Numbered from the stretch's first letter, positions 17,278 to 25,813 are shown. The stretch is 64,000 bases of DNA from Nocardia caishijiensis NBRC 108228 (GCF_001612825.1 NZ_BDBE01000012.1:124001-188000), one strand, 5' to 3'. A program made the numbers and translations. Notes: generated by a model from the sequence alone, not told the origin.

Positions 17278-17604
17278 TCACACCAGCACGGCGCGATGCC
17301 GGTCGCCCCAGGCCTCCAGCGGGGCGAGTGCGTCGCGCAGGGTCTCGCCGAGGGGGGTCAGCGAGTATTCGACGCGCGGCGGGATCTCCGGGAAGATCTC
17401 GCGCCGCACCACCCCGGCAGCCTCGAGATGGCGCAGGTTCTCGGTGAGCACCTTCTCGCTCACCCCCGCGAGCAGCCGCCGGATGTTGCCGAACCGCTGC
17501 GGCCCCTCGCCGAGAACCCACATCAGGTGCAGTTTCCATTTGCCGCCGACCACGTCGATGGCCAGGCTCATGCCACACACCTGGTGATCTACGTCACTAC
17601 TCAT
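17278..17604 (-). CDS. HxlR-family transcriptional regulator
   Basis: Protein of 108 residues with a winged-helix domain: CGMSLAIDVVGGKWKLHLMWVL, then GPQRFGNIRRLLAGVSEKVLTENLRHLEAAGVV and a wing EIPPRVEYSLTPLGETLRDAL. The cysteine near the N-terminus (HQVCG) is the position that senses electrophiles or oxidants in HypR/YodB-type members. The ATG at 17604 is chosen because it precedes the domain by a normal 12-residue lead. It is divergent from an oxidoreductase gene, a classic HxlR-target arrangement. Confidence 0.9.
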   Translation of the reverse strand: MSSDVDHQVCGMSLAIDVVGGKWKLHLMWVLGEGPQRFGNIRRLLAGVSEKVLTENLRHLEAAGVVRREIFPEIPPRVEYSLTPLGETLRDALAPLEAWGDRHRAVLV

Positions 17605-17634
17605 CGTTCGCGCGCCCTTCTGACCGTATTTCGA

Positions 17635-17644
17635 ACCTCTAGGT
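17635..17644. promoter_or_regulatory. Candidate HxlR operator between divergent genes
   Basis: ACCT-CT-AGGT, a short palindrome 31 bp upstream of the hxlR-like start and within the shared promoter region of the divergent oxidoreductase. HxlR-type regulators often bind such sites. Short arms make this a weak call. Confidence 0.35.
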
Positions 17645-17748
17645 AAGCAACCGCACCGCCACGTGCGGTCTTCCCGCACGTCGTCGACACCGACACCATG
17701 GAAACCGGCGCCGAACCAATCAGTCTCGACAAAGCGAAGGGCTACACC

Positions 17749-18618
17749 ATGAGTACCCGATCAGTTTCCGTTCTCGGCCTCGGCCCGATGGGTCAGTCCA
17801 TGGTCAAGGCCTTCCTGGCGGCCGACATCGAGGTGACGGTGTGGAACCGCAGCACCGCCAAGGTCGACGCCATGGTCGCGCTCGGCGCCAAGCGAGCCGA
17901 GACCGTCGCCGAGGCGCTCGACGCCAACGAGGTGTCGGTGCTCAGTCTCACCCACTACGACGCCATGTACGACGTGCTCGGCCAGGCCGTCGACCACCTG
18001 CCCGGCAAGGTGATCGCCAACCTGTCCTCCGATTCGCCGGAGAAGGCACGGGCGGGCGCGAAGTGGGTGCGCGAGCGTGGCGCCGAATTCTTCTCGGGCG
18101 GCGTGATGTCGGCAGGTGACAATATCGCCCATCCCGCGTCCTACATCTTCTACAGCGGGCCCGAGGCGGTGTTCCAGGCACACGCCGAACTGCTGCGTCC
18201 GCTGAGCCCGCAGGAGTACCTCGGCGCCGACGACGGCCTCGCGCAGGTCTTCTACCAGGCGTTGCTCGTGATCTTCCACCCCTGGCTGCTGGCCTTCGAC
18301 CAGGCCACCGCGGTGATCGCGAAGTCCGGCCACGACATCGCCGAGTTCGTTCCGTTCGCGGTGCGCGCCAGCGAGGCCTTCCCGTACTTCATGGAGCAGT
18401 TCTCGGTGGCCAACCAGAACGGTGGTTGGGCCGACCTGGCCAGCCTGAAGATGATGGACGCGGGCGCGCAGCACATCATCGATGCCAGCGAGGAGGTCGG
18501 TGTCGACGCGGGGTTCTCGCACCTGGCACAGTCGTTCTGGCGCAAGGCCGTCGCCGCCAGCGAGGCCGCGGGCAAGCCGGTGTCGACCTATGAGTTGATG
18601 CGCGGCGCGAACTCCTGA
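17749..18618 (+). CDS. NAD(P)-dependent oxidoreductase, imine reductase / beta-hydroxyacid dehydrogenase family
   Basis: Protein of 289 residues. The N-terminal Rossmann fold has SVLGLGPMGQSMVKAFLAA, with VWNRSTAKVD at the end of strand 2, indicating NADPH preference. The C-terminal helical domain (ASLKMMDAGAQHIIDASEEVGVDAGF) matches imine-reductase-type members of the 6-phosphogluconate dehydrogenase superfamily. The catalytic Lys of classic beta-hydroxyacid dehydrogenases is not evident, consistent with an IRED-like enzyme. The ATG at 17749 has AAGGG upstream. It is divergent from the HxlR regulator and ends in a strong hairpin. Confidence 0.85.
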   Translation: MSTRSVSVLGLGPMGQSMVKAFLAADIEVTVWNRSTAKVDAMVALGAKRAETVAEALDANEVSVLSLTHYDAMYDVLGQAVDHLPGKVIANLSSDSPEKARAGAKWVRERGAEFFSGGVMSAGDNIAHPASYIFYSGPEAVFQAHAELLRPLSPQEYLGADDGLAQVFYQALLVIFHPWLLAFDQATAVIAKSGHDIAEFVPFAVRASEAFPYFMEQFSVANQNGGWADLASLKMMDAGAQHIIDASEEVGVDAGFSHLAQSFWRKAVAASEAAGKPVSTYELMRGANS

Positions 18619-18629
18619 CACAGCAGCGG

Positions 18630-18658
18630 AAACCGTCCGGCGCGCTGCCGGACGGTTT
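18630..18658. terminator. Bidirectional terminator hairpin
   Basis: AAACCGTCCGGC (18630-18641) and GCCGGACGGTTT (18647-18658) form a perfect 12-bp stem with a 5-nt loop, with A/T ends on both sides. It lies between convergent genes (the oxidoreductase and the XRE regulator). Confidence 0.88.
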
Positions 18659-18667
18659 CGCCTCGTA

Positions 18668-18904
18668 CTAACCGGTTTCGGCGCCGAGTCGCGGGAAGGG
18701 CTCGACGGCGAAGACCACCTCGACCGCCACCTCGAAATAGGCCGCGATACGCAGCGCGAGGTGCAGACTCGGGCTGTACTCACCGCGTTCGAGGTAGCCG
18801 ATGGTCTGGTAGTGCACGCCGAGCGCCTCGGCGAGGTCCCGCCGCGAGATGCCACGCTCGGCGCGCAGCATCGCGATGCGGTTGTAGATGACCTCAGAAG
18901 GCAC
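18668..18904 (-). CDS. Small XRE-family HTH regulator
   Basis: Protein of 78 residues. The helix-turn-helix is clear: NRIAMLRAERGISRRDLAEALGVHYQTIGYLERGEYSPSLHLALRIA. It resembles the YozG-type single-domain regulators of about 70 residues. The preferred start is GTG 18904, with AAGGCG upstream. It overlaps the end of the permease gene by 11 bp, so it is the last gene of the ABC operon, an order typical of self-regulated exporters. Confidence 0.85.
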   Translation of the reverse strand: MPSEVIYNRIAMLRAERGISRRDLAEALGVHYQTIGYLERGEYSPSLHLALRIAAYFEVAVEVVFAVEPFPRLGAETG

Positions 18905-19733
18905 GCTGCATCGCCTTTTCCCGTCGCGTCGCCATGGTCGCGCCCGATTCGTGCGCGGCCATCCGGCGCAGTACCAGTGGCGCGAGGGCCAGCCCGACGA
19001 CCGCCCAGACACCCAGTACGCCAACGGTTTCCAGATGCCGCCAGGACTGGTCGAGTTCGATGGTGACCGCCTCACCCGGCAGCAGCGCCGAGCGCATGCC
19101 GAGGCCGAGCCAGTACATCGGGAACAGTTGGCCGACCACCTGCAACCAGCCCGGCAGGGCGGTGATCGGGTAGAAGATCCCCGAGATCGCGATGAGGCCC
19201 ATCAGCGGCATGGTCAGCAGAAACGCCGACCGGGTGTCGAGCACACTGCCGAGGATCGCCCCCAACGGCAGCACGGCGAGCAGACCCAGCGCCAGCACCC
19301 ACACGAAGGTCGCCACCGCACCGGGTCCGCTCAACGAGGAGCCGCCGATGATCGCCATTCCCACACCGAGCACGATAACCACCTGGGCCACCACCGCCCC
19401 CGTTGTGCTCACGATTTTGCCGACGAAGTAGCCGACCATCCCCTTTGGCACCGCCTTGGCGCGCAGCAGCGTGCCGTCCTCGCGGTCGAGCACGAGCACA
19501 TTGAGGATGGCGTACATCCCGTTGAACGCGATGATGCTGCCGAGCAGGCCGGGCACCGCGAGTGCCGCGATGCCGAGCCCGGTGTCGCCGTAGTCGCGCT
19601 CGCGCAGCAGGAACAGCACACCGAGAGTGATTGCCGGGGTGAGGAATTGGCCGACGAGGTCGGGAGCGTTGGTGTAGACCTGACGCAGTTCGATCAGGCC
19701 GCGGGTGAAACCGGCGCGCAGGGCGGTGTTCAT
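18894..19733 (-). CDS. ABC-2 type permease
   Basis: Protein of 279 residues with six hydrophobic segments and the ABC-2 pattern (VPGLLGSIIAFNGMYAILNV and PLMGLIAISGIFYPITALPGWLQVVGQLFPMYWLG). The ATG at 19733 overlaps the ATPase stop as ATGA; the longer upstream frame is antisense or shadow sequence. The conserved FPMYWLG block belongs to the exporter-type permease family. The substrate is unknown. Confidence 0.9.
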   Translation of the reverse strand: MNTALRAGFTRGLIELRQVYTNAPDLVGQFLTPAITLGVLFLLRERDYGDTGLGIAALAVPGLLGSIIAFNGMYAILNVLVLDREDGTLLRAKAVPKGMVGYFVGKIVSTTGAVVAQVVIVLGVGMAIIGGSSLSGPGAVATFVWVLALGLLAVLPLGAILGSVLDTRSAFLLTMPLMGLIAISGIFYPITALPGWLQVVGQLFPMYWLGLGMRSALLPGEAVTIELDQSWRHLETVGVLGVWAVVGLALAPLVLRRMAAHESGATMATRREKAMQRAF

Positions 19734-20650
19734 CGGGTCACCTCCGTGAGGGTGTGGACGGCCTCGCCCGACTCGGCGCGCCGGACCAGGGTCATATACG
19801 TGTCTTCCAGCGAGGCGCGGCGCACCTCGAGGTCGGCGATGTCGGTGCCGTGCTGGGTGAACAGCTCGTGCACGAACTTGGTCGACTCGGTGGTGGTGTG
19901 GACGAACCGCTGCTCGTCGACGGTCCAGCTCACCTGTGCTTCCCCCGCGATGGAGCGGGCCAGCGCGTCGGGTGACCCGTCGGCGATCACCCGCCCGCCC
20001 GCCAGGATCAGGATGCGGTCGGCCAGCTTCTCCGCCTCGTCCAGATCGTGGGTGGTGAGCAGGACCGTCGTGTCCTCCAGGTCGGCCAGTCGGTGCACCA
20101 GATCGTGGAAATCGCGGCGCGCGGCGGGGTCGAACCCGGCGGTCGGCTCGTCCATGAACAGCAGTTCCGGCCTGCCGACGATGCCGATGGCCACGTCGAG
20201 CCTGCGTCGCTGCCCACCCGAGAGGGTGGCGATCTTCGCGCCCGCCTGTTCGGTGAGGCCGACGAGTTCGATGAGTTCGTCGGTGTCCCACGGCCGTTGG
20301 ATCTTCGCCGTGGCATAGGGGCGGTAGTAGGTGCCCAGGTGCTGAAGTAGCTCGCGCACACGCCATTTGGCGTGGTCGCGCCAGGACTGCAACACCACGC
20401 CAACGCGGGACCGCCAGTGCTCGTCACCATGTTCGGGATCAGTCCCCAGCACCTCGACCCGACCGGCCGACCTCCTGCGGAACCCCTCGAGGATCTCGAT
20501 CGTGGTGGTTTTGCCCGCGCCGTTCGGCCCGAGCATCACGAGCACCTCCCCACGCGCTGCCTGAAATGTCACGTCGTGCAGCACATCTGCCTCGTCGTAG
20601 CGCATCCGCAGCTGCTGAACGTCGAGAACGACGCCGTTGCCCGAAGTCAT
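19730..20650 (-). CDS. ABC transporter ATP-binding protein
   Basis: Protein of 306 residues. Walker A is GPNGAGKTTT, signature LSGGQRRRLDVA, Walker B ELLFMDEPTAGFDP, and H-loop TTHDLDEAEKLADRI. The C-terminal 80 residues form the extension usual for CcmA/DrrA-type exporters. First gene of a three-gene unit (ATPase, permease, XRE regulator). A palindrome lies 30 bp upstream of the start. GGGAGGA precedes the ATG at 20650. Confidence 0.93.
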   Translation of the reverse strand: MTSGNGVVLDVQQLRMRYDEADVLHDVTFQAARGEVLVMLGPNGAGKTTTIEILEGFRRRSAGRVEVLGTDPEHGDEHWRSRVGVVLQSWRDHAKWRVRELLQHLGTYYRPYATAKIQRPWDTDELIELVGLTEQAGAKIATLSGGQRRRLDVAIGIVGRPELLFMDEPTAGFDPAARRDFHDLVHRLADLEDTTVLLTTHDLDEAEKLADRILILAGGRVIADGSPDALARSIAGEAQVSWTVDEQRFVHTTTESTKFVHELFTQHGTDIADLEVRRASLEDTYMTLVRRAESGEAVHTLTEVTR

Positions 20651-20680
20651 GATTCCTCCCAGTCATCAACCTTCGATGAT

Positions 20681-20700
20681 ATGTAGCATATGTACTACAT
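20681..20700. promoter_or_regulatory. Operator-like inverted repeat upstream of the ABC-XRE operon
   Basis: ATGTAG-N8-CTACAT, with CATATG in the centre, in an AT-rich island. It lies 31-50 bp upstream of the ATPase start and 83 bp from the divergent reductase gene. It is a natural candidate site for the XRE protein encoded at the end of the operon. Confidence 0.6.
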
Positions 20701-20782
20701 CTCATCGCGGCAATGCTTTCGCGAAATCGGTCAAAAAGGATCTCGGTGTTCGCGGTGGCTCGACGGCTGAGATGCTGAGGGC

Positions 20783-21232
20783 ATGGAGAACGCGAGTCGC
20801 CGCTATCTGGCGCCCTCGGGCATCGAGGCAAAACTGCTCGGAGTCGTCAATTGGTTGCCGAAACTCGGCATCAGCATCATGGGCTCGCGGCTGCTGGCCG
20901 TGCGCGGCCGCACCAGCGGCGAGTGGCGCACCACGATGGTGAACGTGCTCACCGGCACCGACGGCACCCGCTATCTGGTCGCCCCGCGCGGGCACACCCA
21001 GTGGGTGCGCAACATGCGCGTCGCGGGCGGGGGCGAACTGCGGCTCGGTCGCAAGGTCGAAACCTTCACGGCCACCGAGGTTCCCGACGCGGACAAAGTG
21101 CCGGTGCTGCGCCTGTACCTGAAGAAATTCGGCTGGGAGGTCGGCGCCTTCTTCGAGGGTGTCGGCAAGGACTCCACCGACGAGGAGCTCGCCGCGATCG
21201 CGCCGGGCTTCCCCGTCTTCCGCCTCGCCTAG
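20783..21232 (+). CDS. Deazaflavin (F420)-dependent nitroreductase/quinone reductase family protein (Ddn-like)
   Basis: Protein of 149 residues in the DUF385/FDOR-A split-barrel family. Visible landmarks are [43 protein letters not shown] and a charged C-terminal helix. Relatives use reduced F420 to reduce quinones, nitroimidazoles or other electrophiles, and are abundant in mycolic-acid Actinobacteria. The substrate is unknown. It is divergent from the ABC operon and its end overlaps the aroQ end by 4 bp. Confidence 0.85.
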   Translation: MENASRRYLAPSGIEAKLLGVVNWLPKLGISIMGSRLLAVRGRTSGEWRTTMVNVLTGTDGTRYLVAPRGHTQWVRNMRVAGGGELRLGRKVETFTATEVPDADKVPVLRLYLKKFGWEVGAFFEGVGKDSTDEELAAIAPGFPVFRLA

Positions 21233-21681
21233 ACCCGCGTACCGAGGTACTCGATCGCCGCCGCGTAACCCTGGATGCCGAGGCCCGCGATGACCGCGGT
21301 GGCGATGGGGGAGACGAAGGAGTGGTGCCGGAACTCCTCGCGAGCGTGCACATTGCTGATGTGCACCTCGACGATCGGCACCTCGGGGATCACCAGGGCG
21401 TCGCGCAGGGCGACCGAGGTGTGGGTGAGGCCACCGGGATTGACCACGATGGCCGACGCCACACCACGCGCCTGGTGGATCCGATCGATCAGCGCGCCTT
21501 CGTGATTGGACTGGAATGCCACCACCTCGCGCCCGAACCGGGCCGCCGTGCGTTCGCAGAGGGCGACCACGTCGTCGAGGGTGTCGGAGCCGTAGATCTG
21601 CGGTTGACGGGTGCCGAGCATGTTCAGGTTCGGCCCGTTCAGCACGAGAATCGGACCGGTGGCCTGCACGGACGTCTCCAT
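21229..21681 (-). CDS. aroQ: Type II 3-dehydroquinate dehydratase
   Basis: Protein of 150 residues, the usual size. Active-site segments are [18 protein letters not shown] (Asn, Arg and catalytic Tyr), [13 protein letters not shown] (substrate-binding Asn, His and Glu), [18 protein letters not shown] and [22 protein letters not shown] (catalytic His and Asn). It dehydrates 3-dehydroquinate to 3-dehydroshikimate in the shikimate pathway and forms dodecamers in the cytoplasm. No other aro genes are beside it. Confidence 0.97.
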   Translation of the reverse strand: METSVQATGPILVLNGPNLNMLGTRQPQIYGSDTLDDVVALCERTAARFGREVVAFQSNHEGALIDRIHQARGVASAIVVNPGGLTHTSVALRDALVIPEVPIVEVHISNVHAREEFRHHSFVSPIATAVIAGLGIQGYAAAIEYLGTRV

Positions 21682-21715
21682 GGCCCGAGCCTAGCCCGTC
21701 GCCGCGCCCACCGAC

Positions 21716-22282
21716 CTAGAGGCCGGTTGGGCCTTCGGCGCGCAGGTCGTCCACTTTGCGCATGGCTTCGCGCAATTCGGCCAACCAGCTCTCGGCGTGC
21801 TTGCCCGCCAACTTCACCGTCCAGGCCAGCGCGTCGGCGCGGGAACGGGCGACACCGGCATCGATCAGCGTGTCGAGCACTTGGCGTTCGGGCTGACGCA
21901 GGCGCGTCATCACTGGAACGGCCAAGTGGGTGAACAGGATTCGTTCACCGTTGACCCGCACGCCCCAGGCCACGCTGCGCCGGTACCGGTGCTGCGCCTC
22001 GTCGGCGATGCGCATGCGCGCCGGGCGCGTCGACTCGCGGAAGCGGGCGAGCGCCCCTTCGCGAGTGGCAGCCGAGGCGGGTGCCTCCCCGTCGCCGGGA
22101 TCGGGGAGTTCGCCGACGACGACGATCTCGTCGCGGTCGATCTCGAGTTCGGGTGGGCCGGTGAACCAGTCGGCGGGCAATCGCCCGGCGAACCAGTCGG
22201 CGGCGTCGGCCGCGTCGGGAAGGTCGGCCTGTTGCCAGCCGCCGGGGCGGCCGAATCCACGTTCGCGATGGGCGTTGCGCAT
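21716..22282 (-). CDS. Conserved hypothetical protein
   Basis: Protein of 188 residues that I do not recognise at family level. Soluble, with a Trp-rich N-terminus (GGWQQADLPDAADAADWFAG), repeated acidic segments and a helical C-terminal half (AWTVKLAGKHAESWLAELREAMRKVDDLR). No signal peptide, membrane segment or catalytic motif is seen. The ATG at 22282 follows AGGTG at a good distance; a GTG at 22291 is also possible. It lies 34 bp upstream of aroQ on the same strand and could share its transcript. Confidence 0.6.
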   Translation of the reverse strand: MRNAHRERGFGRPGGWQQADLPDAADAADWFAGRLPADWFTGPPELEIDRDEIVVVGELPDPGDGEAPASAATREGALARFRESTRPARMRIADEAQHRYRRSVAWGVRVNGERILFTHLAVPVMTRLRQPERQVLDTLIDAGVARSRADALAWTVKLAGKHAESWLAELREAMRKVDDLRAEGPTGL

Positions 22283-22668
22283 GATGATCACCTGCTGTCG
22301 GAGAGCGCATGTATTGCGGTGATTACAAGATTACGCCGAAATACTCATTCGCGATTGCGCCGAGGGTGAACGGGAAATCGGGCGTCCGGTGGCGGGCGAT
22401 TGGTTGTCGGCGGGGGTGGGTACTCTCGCTGTGAATCGCCAGACGATGCGAGATACACGCAAGTGTGCGGGCCGCCCGGTACGGTAAGCCCGCCAGTTGT
22501 TGCCACTGGCAGGGCGAGGTTCGAAATCACCCCCTCACGGGGTCGGAGTTCGGGCACAATCGAGGTGCTGAGGTCGGGTAGCGTCCCGTTTACCGGGGCA
22601 TCGGAGACGGGTCAACTTCCGGTACGGTTGTTTTGTTACCGGAGTGGCAAGAGTGAAGAGTGGGCGAT
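22283..22668. other. 386-bp non-coding region between divergent genes
   Basis: No convincing ORF, tRNA or riboswitch fold is seen. Features that can be named are an inverted repeat CCGGTA (22619-22624) with TACCGG (22637-22642), just upstream of the PBP-like gene, and another TACCGG copy near 22591. GGTTCGAA near 22518 resembles a T-loop, but there is no cloverleaf around it. It probably holds the divergent promoters. Confidence 0.4.
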
Positions 22669-24348
22669 ATGGATGTGTGGGGATCCCGCCGCTTTCGCGT
22701 CCGGGGCGCAATGGCGATCGCGGGGGTTGCGACCCTCGCAATGGCTCTGTGCTCGTGTGGCGTGGGTGGGAAGACGAGCGAGTCGGAGACCGTGGTGCAG
22801 CGGTTCACCGATCTGCTCGACGAGCAGAACTACACCAAAGCCGCCGATCTGACCTCGTACCCCGCTGCCGCTTCGGCAACCATCAAGCAAATGTTCGAGG
22901 GGCTGCGGTCCGGCACCGTCGACTACGAGAAGACCCAGGTCATCGATCTCGACGCGCAGTCGGCCATCTTCAGCATGGATGTGGCCTGGAACTTCGGCGA
23001 GAACAAGGACTGGAGCTACACGCTGCAGGGCACGGTCCGCAAGCTCGCCATCGGTTGGCGGATCACCTGGGATCCCTCGGTGGTGATGCCGCAGTTGGCC
23101 GGTAACCGGACCGTGAAACTCGTCCGGACCACCGCCGAACCGCCGCCTCGGGTGGTCGACCTGGCTGGTGAGCCGTTGATGACCGAGCAGACCATCAATG
23201 TCATCAAGATCGACCCCGCGCGCACCGGTGACCTCGTCGCCTCGACCAACGCGCTCGCCGACGCCATCGAACCCGTCGCCCCCCTCATCACCGGCCCTTA
23301 CCTGATGGACCAGTTGGCGGCATCGCAGGGCAAGCCGGTGGTCGCGGTGAACCTGCGCGAAGGCGACTTCGCCATCCTCGAACCGAGAATGGCCAAGGTG
23401 CCGGGCGTGGTGATGGAGAAGCAGCCGAAACTGATCTCCGCCGACCGCCGCACCTGGTCGCCGATGCTCGACTCGCTGCGCGAGGTGTGGAAGGCCAGCC
23501 TGGAGGCCACCGCGGGCTGGGGTGTGCAGATCTTCGAGGCCGACGGACGGTTCGTCAACCAGGTGGCCGGGTACCAGGGGCCCGCCGGTCCCGATATCGC
23601 CGCGACCATGGACCAGCGCCTGCAACGCGCCGCCGAGGACGCGGTGGTCAGCGTCGGCACGCCCGCCTCGGTGGTGGCGATCCAGCCGTCGACCGGTGCG
23701 GTCGTCGCGGTCGCGCAGAACAGTTACGCCACCGAGAAGGGGCCCATCGCGTTCACCGGGCTGTTCCCGGCGGGCGGCACCATGGAGTTGTTCCGGGCCG
23801 TGGCCGCCGCGGCGAAGAACAAAGCGCCCCAGGATGTGTCGGTGCAGGAGATGTCGGAAGCCGCCGCAGCGCTCGGCGTAGGCGTCGACTTCAAGGTGGC
23901 CGGGCTCGACGAGGTCACCGGACGAATCGCCGCGCCCGGGCGCAGCACCGAACAGGTCCGCCAGGGCGCGGGTTCGGACGCGGTACTTGCCAGCCCGTTC
24001 GGCATGGCGCTGGCCGCCGCCGCGATCGCCCGCGGTGAGGTGGCCGCGCCGATGATCGAAGCGGGCAGACCCGGCACGGTCGACAACCCGATCCCGGCCC
24101 TGCCCCAACCCGCCGTCGACCGGTTGCGGGCGATGATGCACGAGGGCATCGGCAAGCCGGAAACCGCCGCGCTGCGCGGCTTCCGCGATGTCACCGCGTT
24201 CGCCGCGACCGGCGGTAGCGACGGCTGGCTGCTCGCCACGATGGGCGACCTCGCCTTCGCGGTCCACATCGCCGACGTCGACAGCGGCGACGCCACCTCC
24301 CGCCTGGCCGCCGTCCTCCTGAAGTCTCTGGCCACCCCCGAAGCCTGA
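22669..24348 (+). CDS. Penicillin-binding-like lipoprotein lacking catalytic motifs (pseudoenzyme)
   Basis: Protein of 559 residues. The N-terminus has a signal and lipobox LCSC (Cys30). Residues about 35-165 form the NTF2-like MecA_N domain (ESETVVQRFTDLLDEQNYTKAADL). A PBP dimerisation domain and a transpeptidase-like domain follow, with the order known from Rv2864c (PbpLipo). The catalytic motifs are gone: the SxxK position reads G370-T-M-E, the segment normally carrying SxN is missing, and KTG reads A513-T-G. Structural landmarks remain (LASPFGMALAAAAIA, GDLAFAVHI). The frame is intact, so it is probably a maintained scaffold or sensor rather than a decaying gene. Start: ATG 22669; GTG 22660 is possible. 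Confidence 0.82.
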   Translation: MDVWGSRRFRVRGAMAIAGVATLAMALCSCGVGGKTSESETVVQRFTDLLDEQNYTKAADLTSYPAAASATIKQMFEGLRSGTVDYEKTQVIDLDAQSAIFSMDVAWNFGENKDWSYTLQGTVRKLAIGWRITWDPSVVMPQLAGNRTVKLVRTTAEPPPRVVDLAGEPLMTEQTINVIKIDPARTGDLVASTNALADAIEPVAPLITGPYLMDQLAASQGKPVVAVNLREGDFAILEPRMAKVPGVVMEKQPKLISADRRTWSPMLDSLREVWKASLEATAGWGVQIFEADGRFVNQVAGYQGPAGPDIAATMDQRLQRAAEDAVVSVGTPASVVAIQPSTGAVVAVAQNSYATEKGPIAFTGLFPAGGTMELFRAVAAAAKNKAPQDVSVQEMSEAAAALGVGVDFKVAGLDEVTGRIAAPGRSTEQVRQGAGSDAVLASPFGMALAAAAIARGEVAAPMIEAGRPGTVDNPIPALPQPAVDRLRAMMHEGIGKPETAALRGFRDVTAFAATGGSDGWLLATMGDLAFAVHIADVDSGDATSRLAAVLLKSLATPEA

Positions 24349-24373
24349 ACGGCCCACAACTAGGCTGCTCGGT

Positions 24374-24730
24374 GTGAAGAGGTTTGCGCCTGCCGTTGTC
24401 GACGCCCTGCTCGTCATCATTTTTTCCGCGCTCGGGTTGATCAGCCATGACGAATCCGTGCTGGCAGGTCTGCCGAGAACCGCGTGGCCGTTCGTGGTCG
24501 GGCTGCTCGTCGGCTGGGGGATCACCTGGGTGATCGCGCGGGGGAAGCGGTTCGAGCCGGTGGCGTTGTGGCCGAGCGGGATCGTGATCTGGGCCTCGAC
24601 GCTCGTCGGTGGGATGGTGTTGCGGGCCGTGAGCGGGCAGGGGACCGCGGTGAGCTTCATGATCGTTGCGGCCACGGTGCTCGCGCTGTTTCTGCTCGGC
24701 TGGCGGGCGGCTGTGCGCGTACTGCGCTAG
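24374..24730 (+). CDS. DUF3054 membrane protein
   Basis: Protein of 118 residues with four hydrophobic helices. It carries the DUF3054 pattern: DALLVIIFSALGLISH near the N-terminus, TAWPFVVGLLVGW in the second helix and a final helix ending in an RxxR basic tail. It starts at GTG 24374, 25 bp after the PBP-like gene, so it probably shares its transcript. Function unknown. Tail-to-tail overlap of 4 bp with the flippase-like gene. Confidence 0.8.
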   Translation: MKRFAPAVVDALLVIIFSALGLISHDESVLAGLPRTAWPFVVGLLVGWGITWVIARGKRFEPVALWPSGIVIWASTLVGGMVLRAVSGQGTAVSFMIVAATVLALFLLGWRAAVRVLR

Positions 24731-25809
24731 ATCCGGCGCTGTTTGAACTCGGCCTCGTACTCGTCGTCGTCGGCCTGCTTGGTGCGGAAGAGGAACGCGA
24801 AAACGATCCATCCGACGATCGCGACCAGGATGAAACTCACGAACCGGTACACGAACGCGGCCGCCACCGCCTGCGCGGCGGGCAGTCCCGCGCCCGCGGT
24901 GAGGCCGTAGATGAGGGTGGCGTCCACATAGACGATGCCGCCCGGCGCGAACGGGATCGAACCGACCGCCTTACCGGCCGCGAACGCGATGAGCAGGCCG
25001 GACAATTTGGGATCGGCACCAATGGCGTAACAAGCCGCGCCGAGACAGGCCACGTCGGCGAACCGGTGCACCAGGGCCCACACCCCGACCAGCGCACCGT
25101 CGCGTTTGCCCAGGTCCACCGATTCCAGCTGCGCCCGGATCTCGGCCAGGGTGGCGATGCCGTGATCGGCGGGCTTCTTCCGTAATCGGTTCACCAGGGC
25201 GAGCACCCGGCGCAGCATCGCCTCGAGCGTGCCGGGATGCCGGGCCAGATAGTTGCCCGCGACCAGCACCAGAGCGAGCAGCACCAGGGTGGCGATCAGC
25301 TTCACCCCGATGCCCTGGCCGACGAGAGCGGCACCGGCGATACCGAGCAGCGCGAGCCCGGCGGCGGCGACCACACCGGAGAACACCAGTTGCCAGGACG
25401 CCACGATCGGGCTGGCGCCCCAGCGCCGGGTCTGCCGGTAGGTGAAGGCGGTGGAGAACACCTGACCCGCGGGCAATGTCAACGACATGGCGGTGGCGCC
25501 GTACACCACCGACACCGACTTGCCCTGACTCACGTCGACCCCACCCGCGTGCAGCAGCTGCTTCTGCACCCGCCCGAATCCGCTCATCGACACGGCCTGG
25601 GCGAATACGCACAGCACCACCCAGCCCCAGTGGATCTCGGTGAGCGTGCGCCACGATTCGTGCAGGCGGGGCCACAGATACACGCCCTCACCGATCAGCA
25701 GGGCGAGCAGGATCGCGCCGAGCACCCATTTCACCCACCGGAAACGGTTCGGTCGGCGCACGACGGGATGCGCGGCGGAATCGCCTGCTAGGTCGCCGTC
25801 GGCCGTCAC
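24727..25809 (-). CDS. YbhN/LPG-synthase transmembrane family protein
   Basis: Protein of 360 residues with about eight membrane segments. It has the layout of the lysylphosphatidylglycerol synthase TM (UPF0104) family: RWVKWVLGAILLALLIGEG, FGRVQKQLLHAGG, SLTLPAGQVFSTAFTYRQTRRWG and IPFAPGGIVYVDATLIYGLTAGAG. The synthase catalytic domain is absent, so a lipid-flipping or lipid-transport role is more likely than amino-acid transfer. It starts at GTG 25809, close to the upstream adenylate cyclase gene (stop at 25814), so the two probably form an operon. Confidence 0.82.
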   Translation of the reverse strand: MTADGDLAGDSAAHPVVRRPNRFRWVKWVLGAILLALLIGEGVYLWPRLHESWRTLTEIHWGWVVLCVFAQAVSMSGFGRVQKQLLHAGGVDVSQGKSVSVVYGATAMSLTLPAGQVFSTAFTYRQTRRWGASPIVASWQLVFSGVVAAAGLALLGIAGAALVGQGIGVKLIATLVLLALVLVAGNYLARHPGTLEAMLRRVLALVNRLRKKPADHGIATLAEIRAQLESVDLGKRDGALVGVWALVHRFADVACLGAACYAIGADPKLSGLLIAFAAGKAVGSIPFAPGGIVYVDATLIYGLTAGAGLPAAQAVAAAFVYRFVSFILVAIVGWIVFAFLFRTKQADDDEYEAEFKQRRI

Positions 25810-25813
25810 CGTG

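Noticed and set aside
22505-22540. GGTTCGAA motif suggesting a tRNA T-loop
   Set aside because: No paired T-stem, anticodon arm or acceptor stem can be drawn on either strand.
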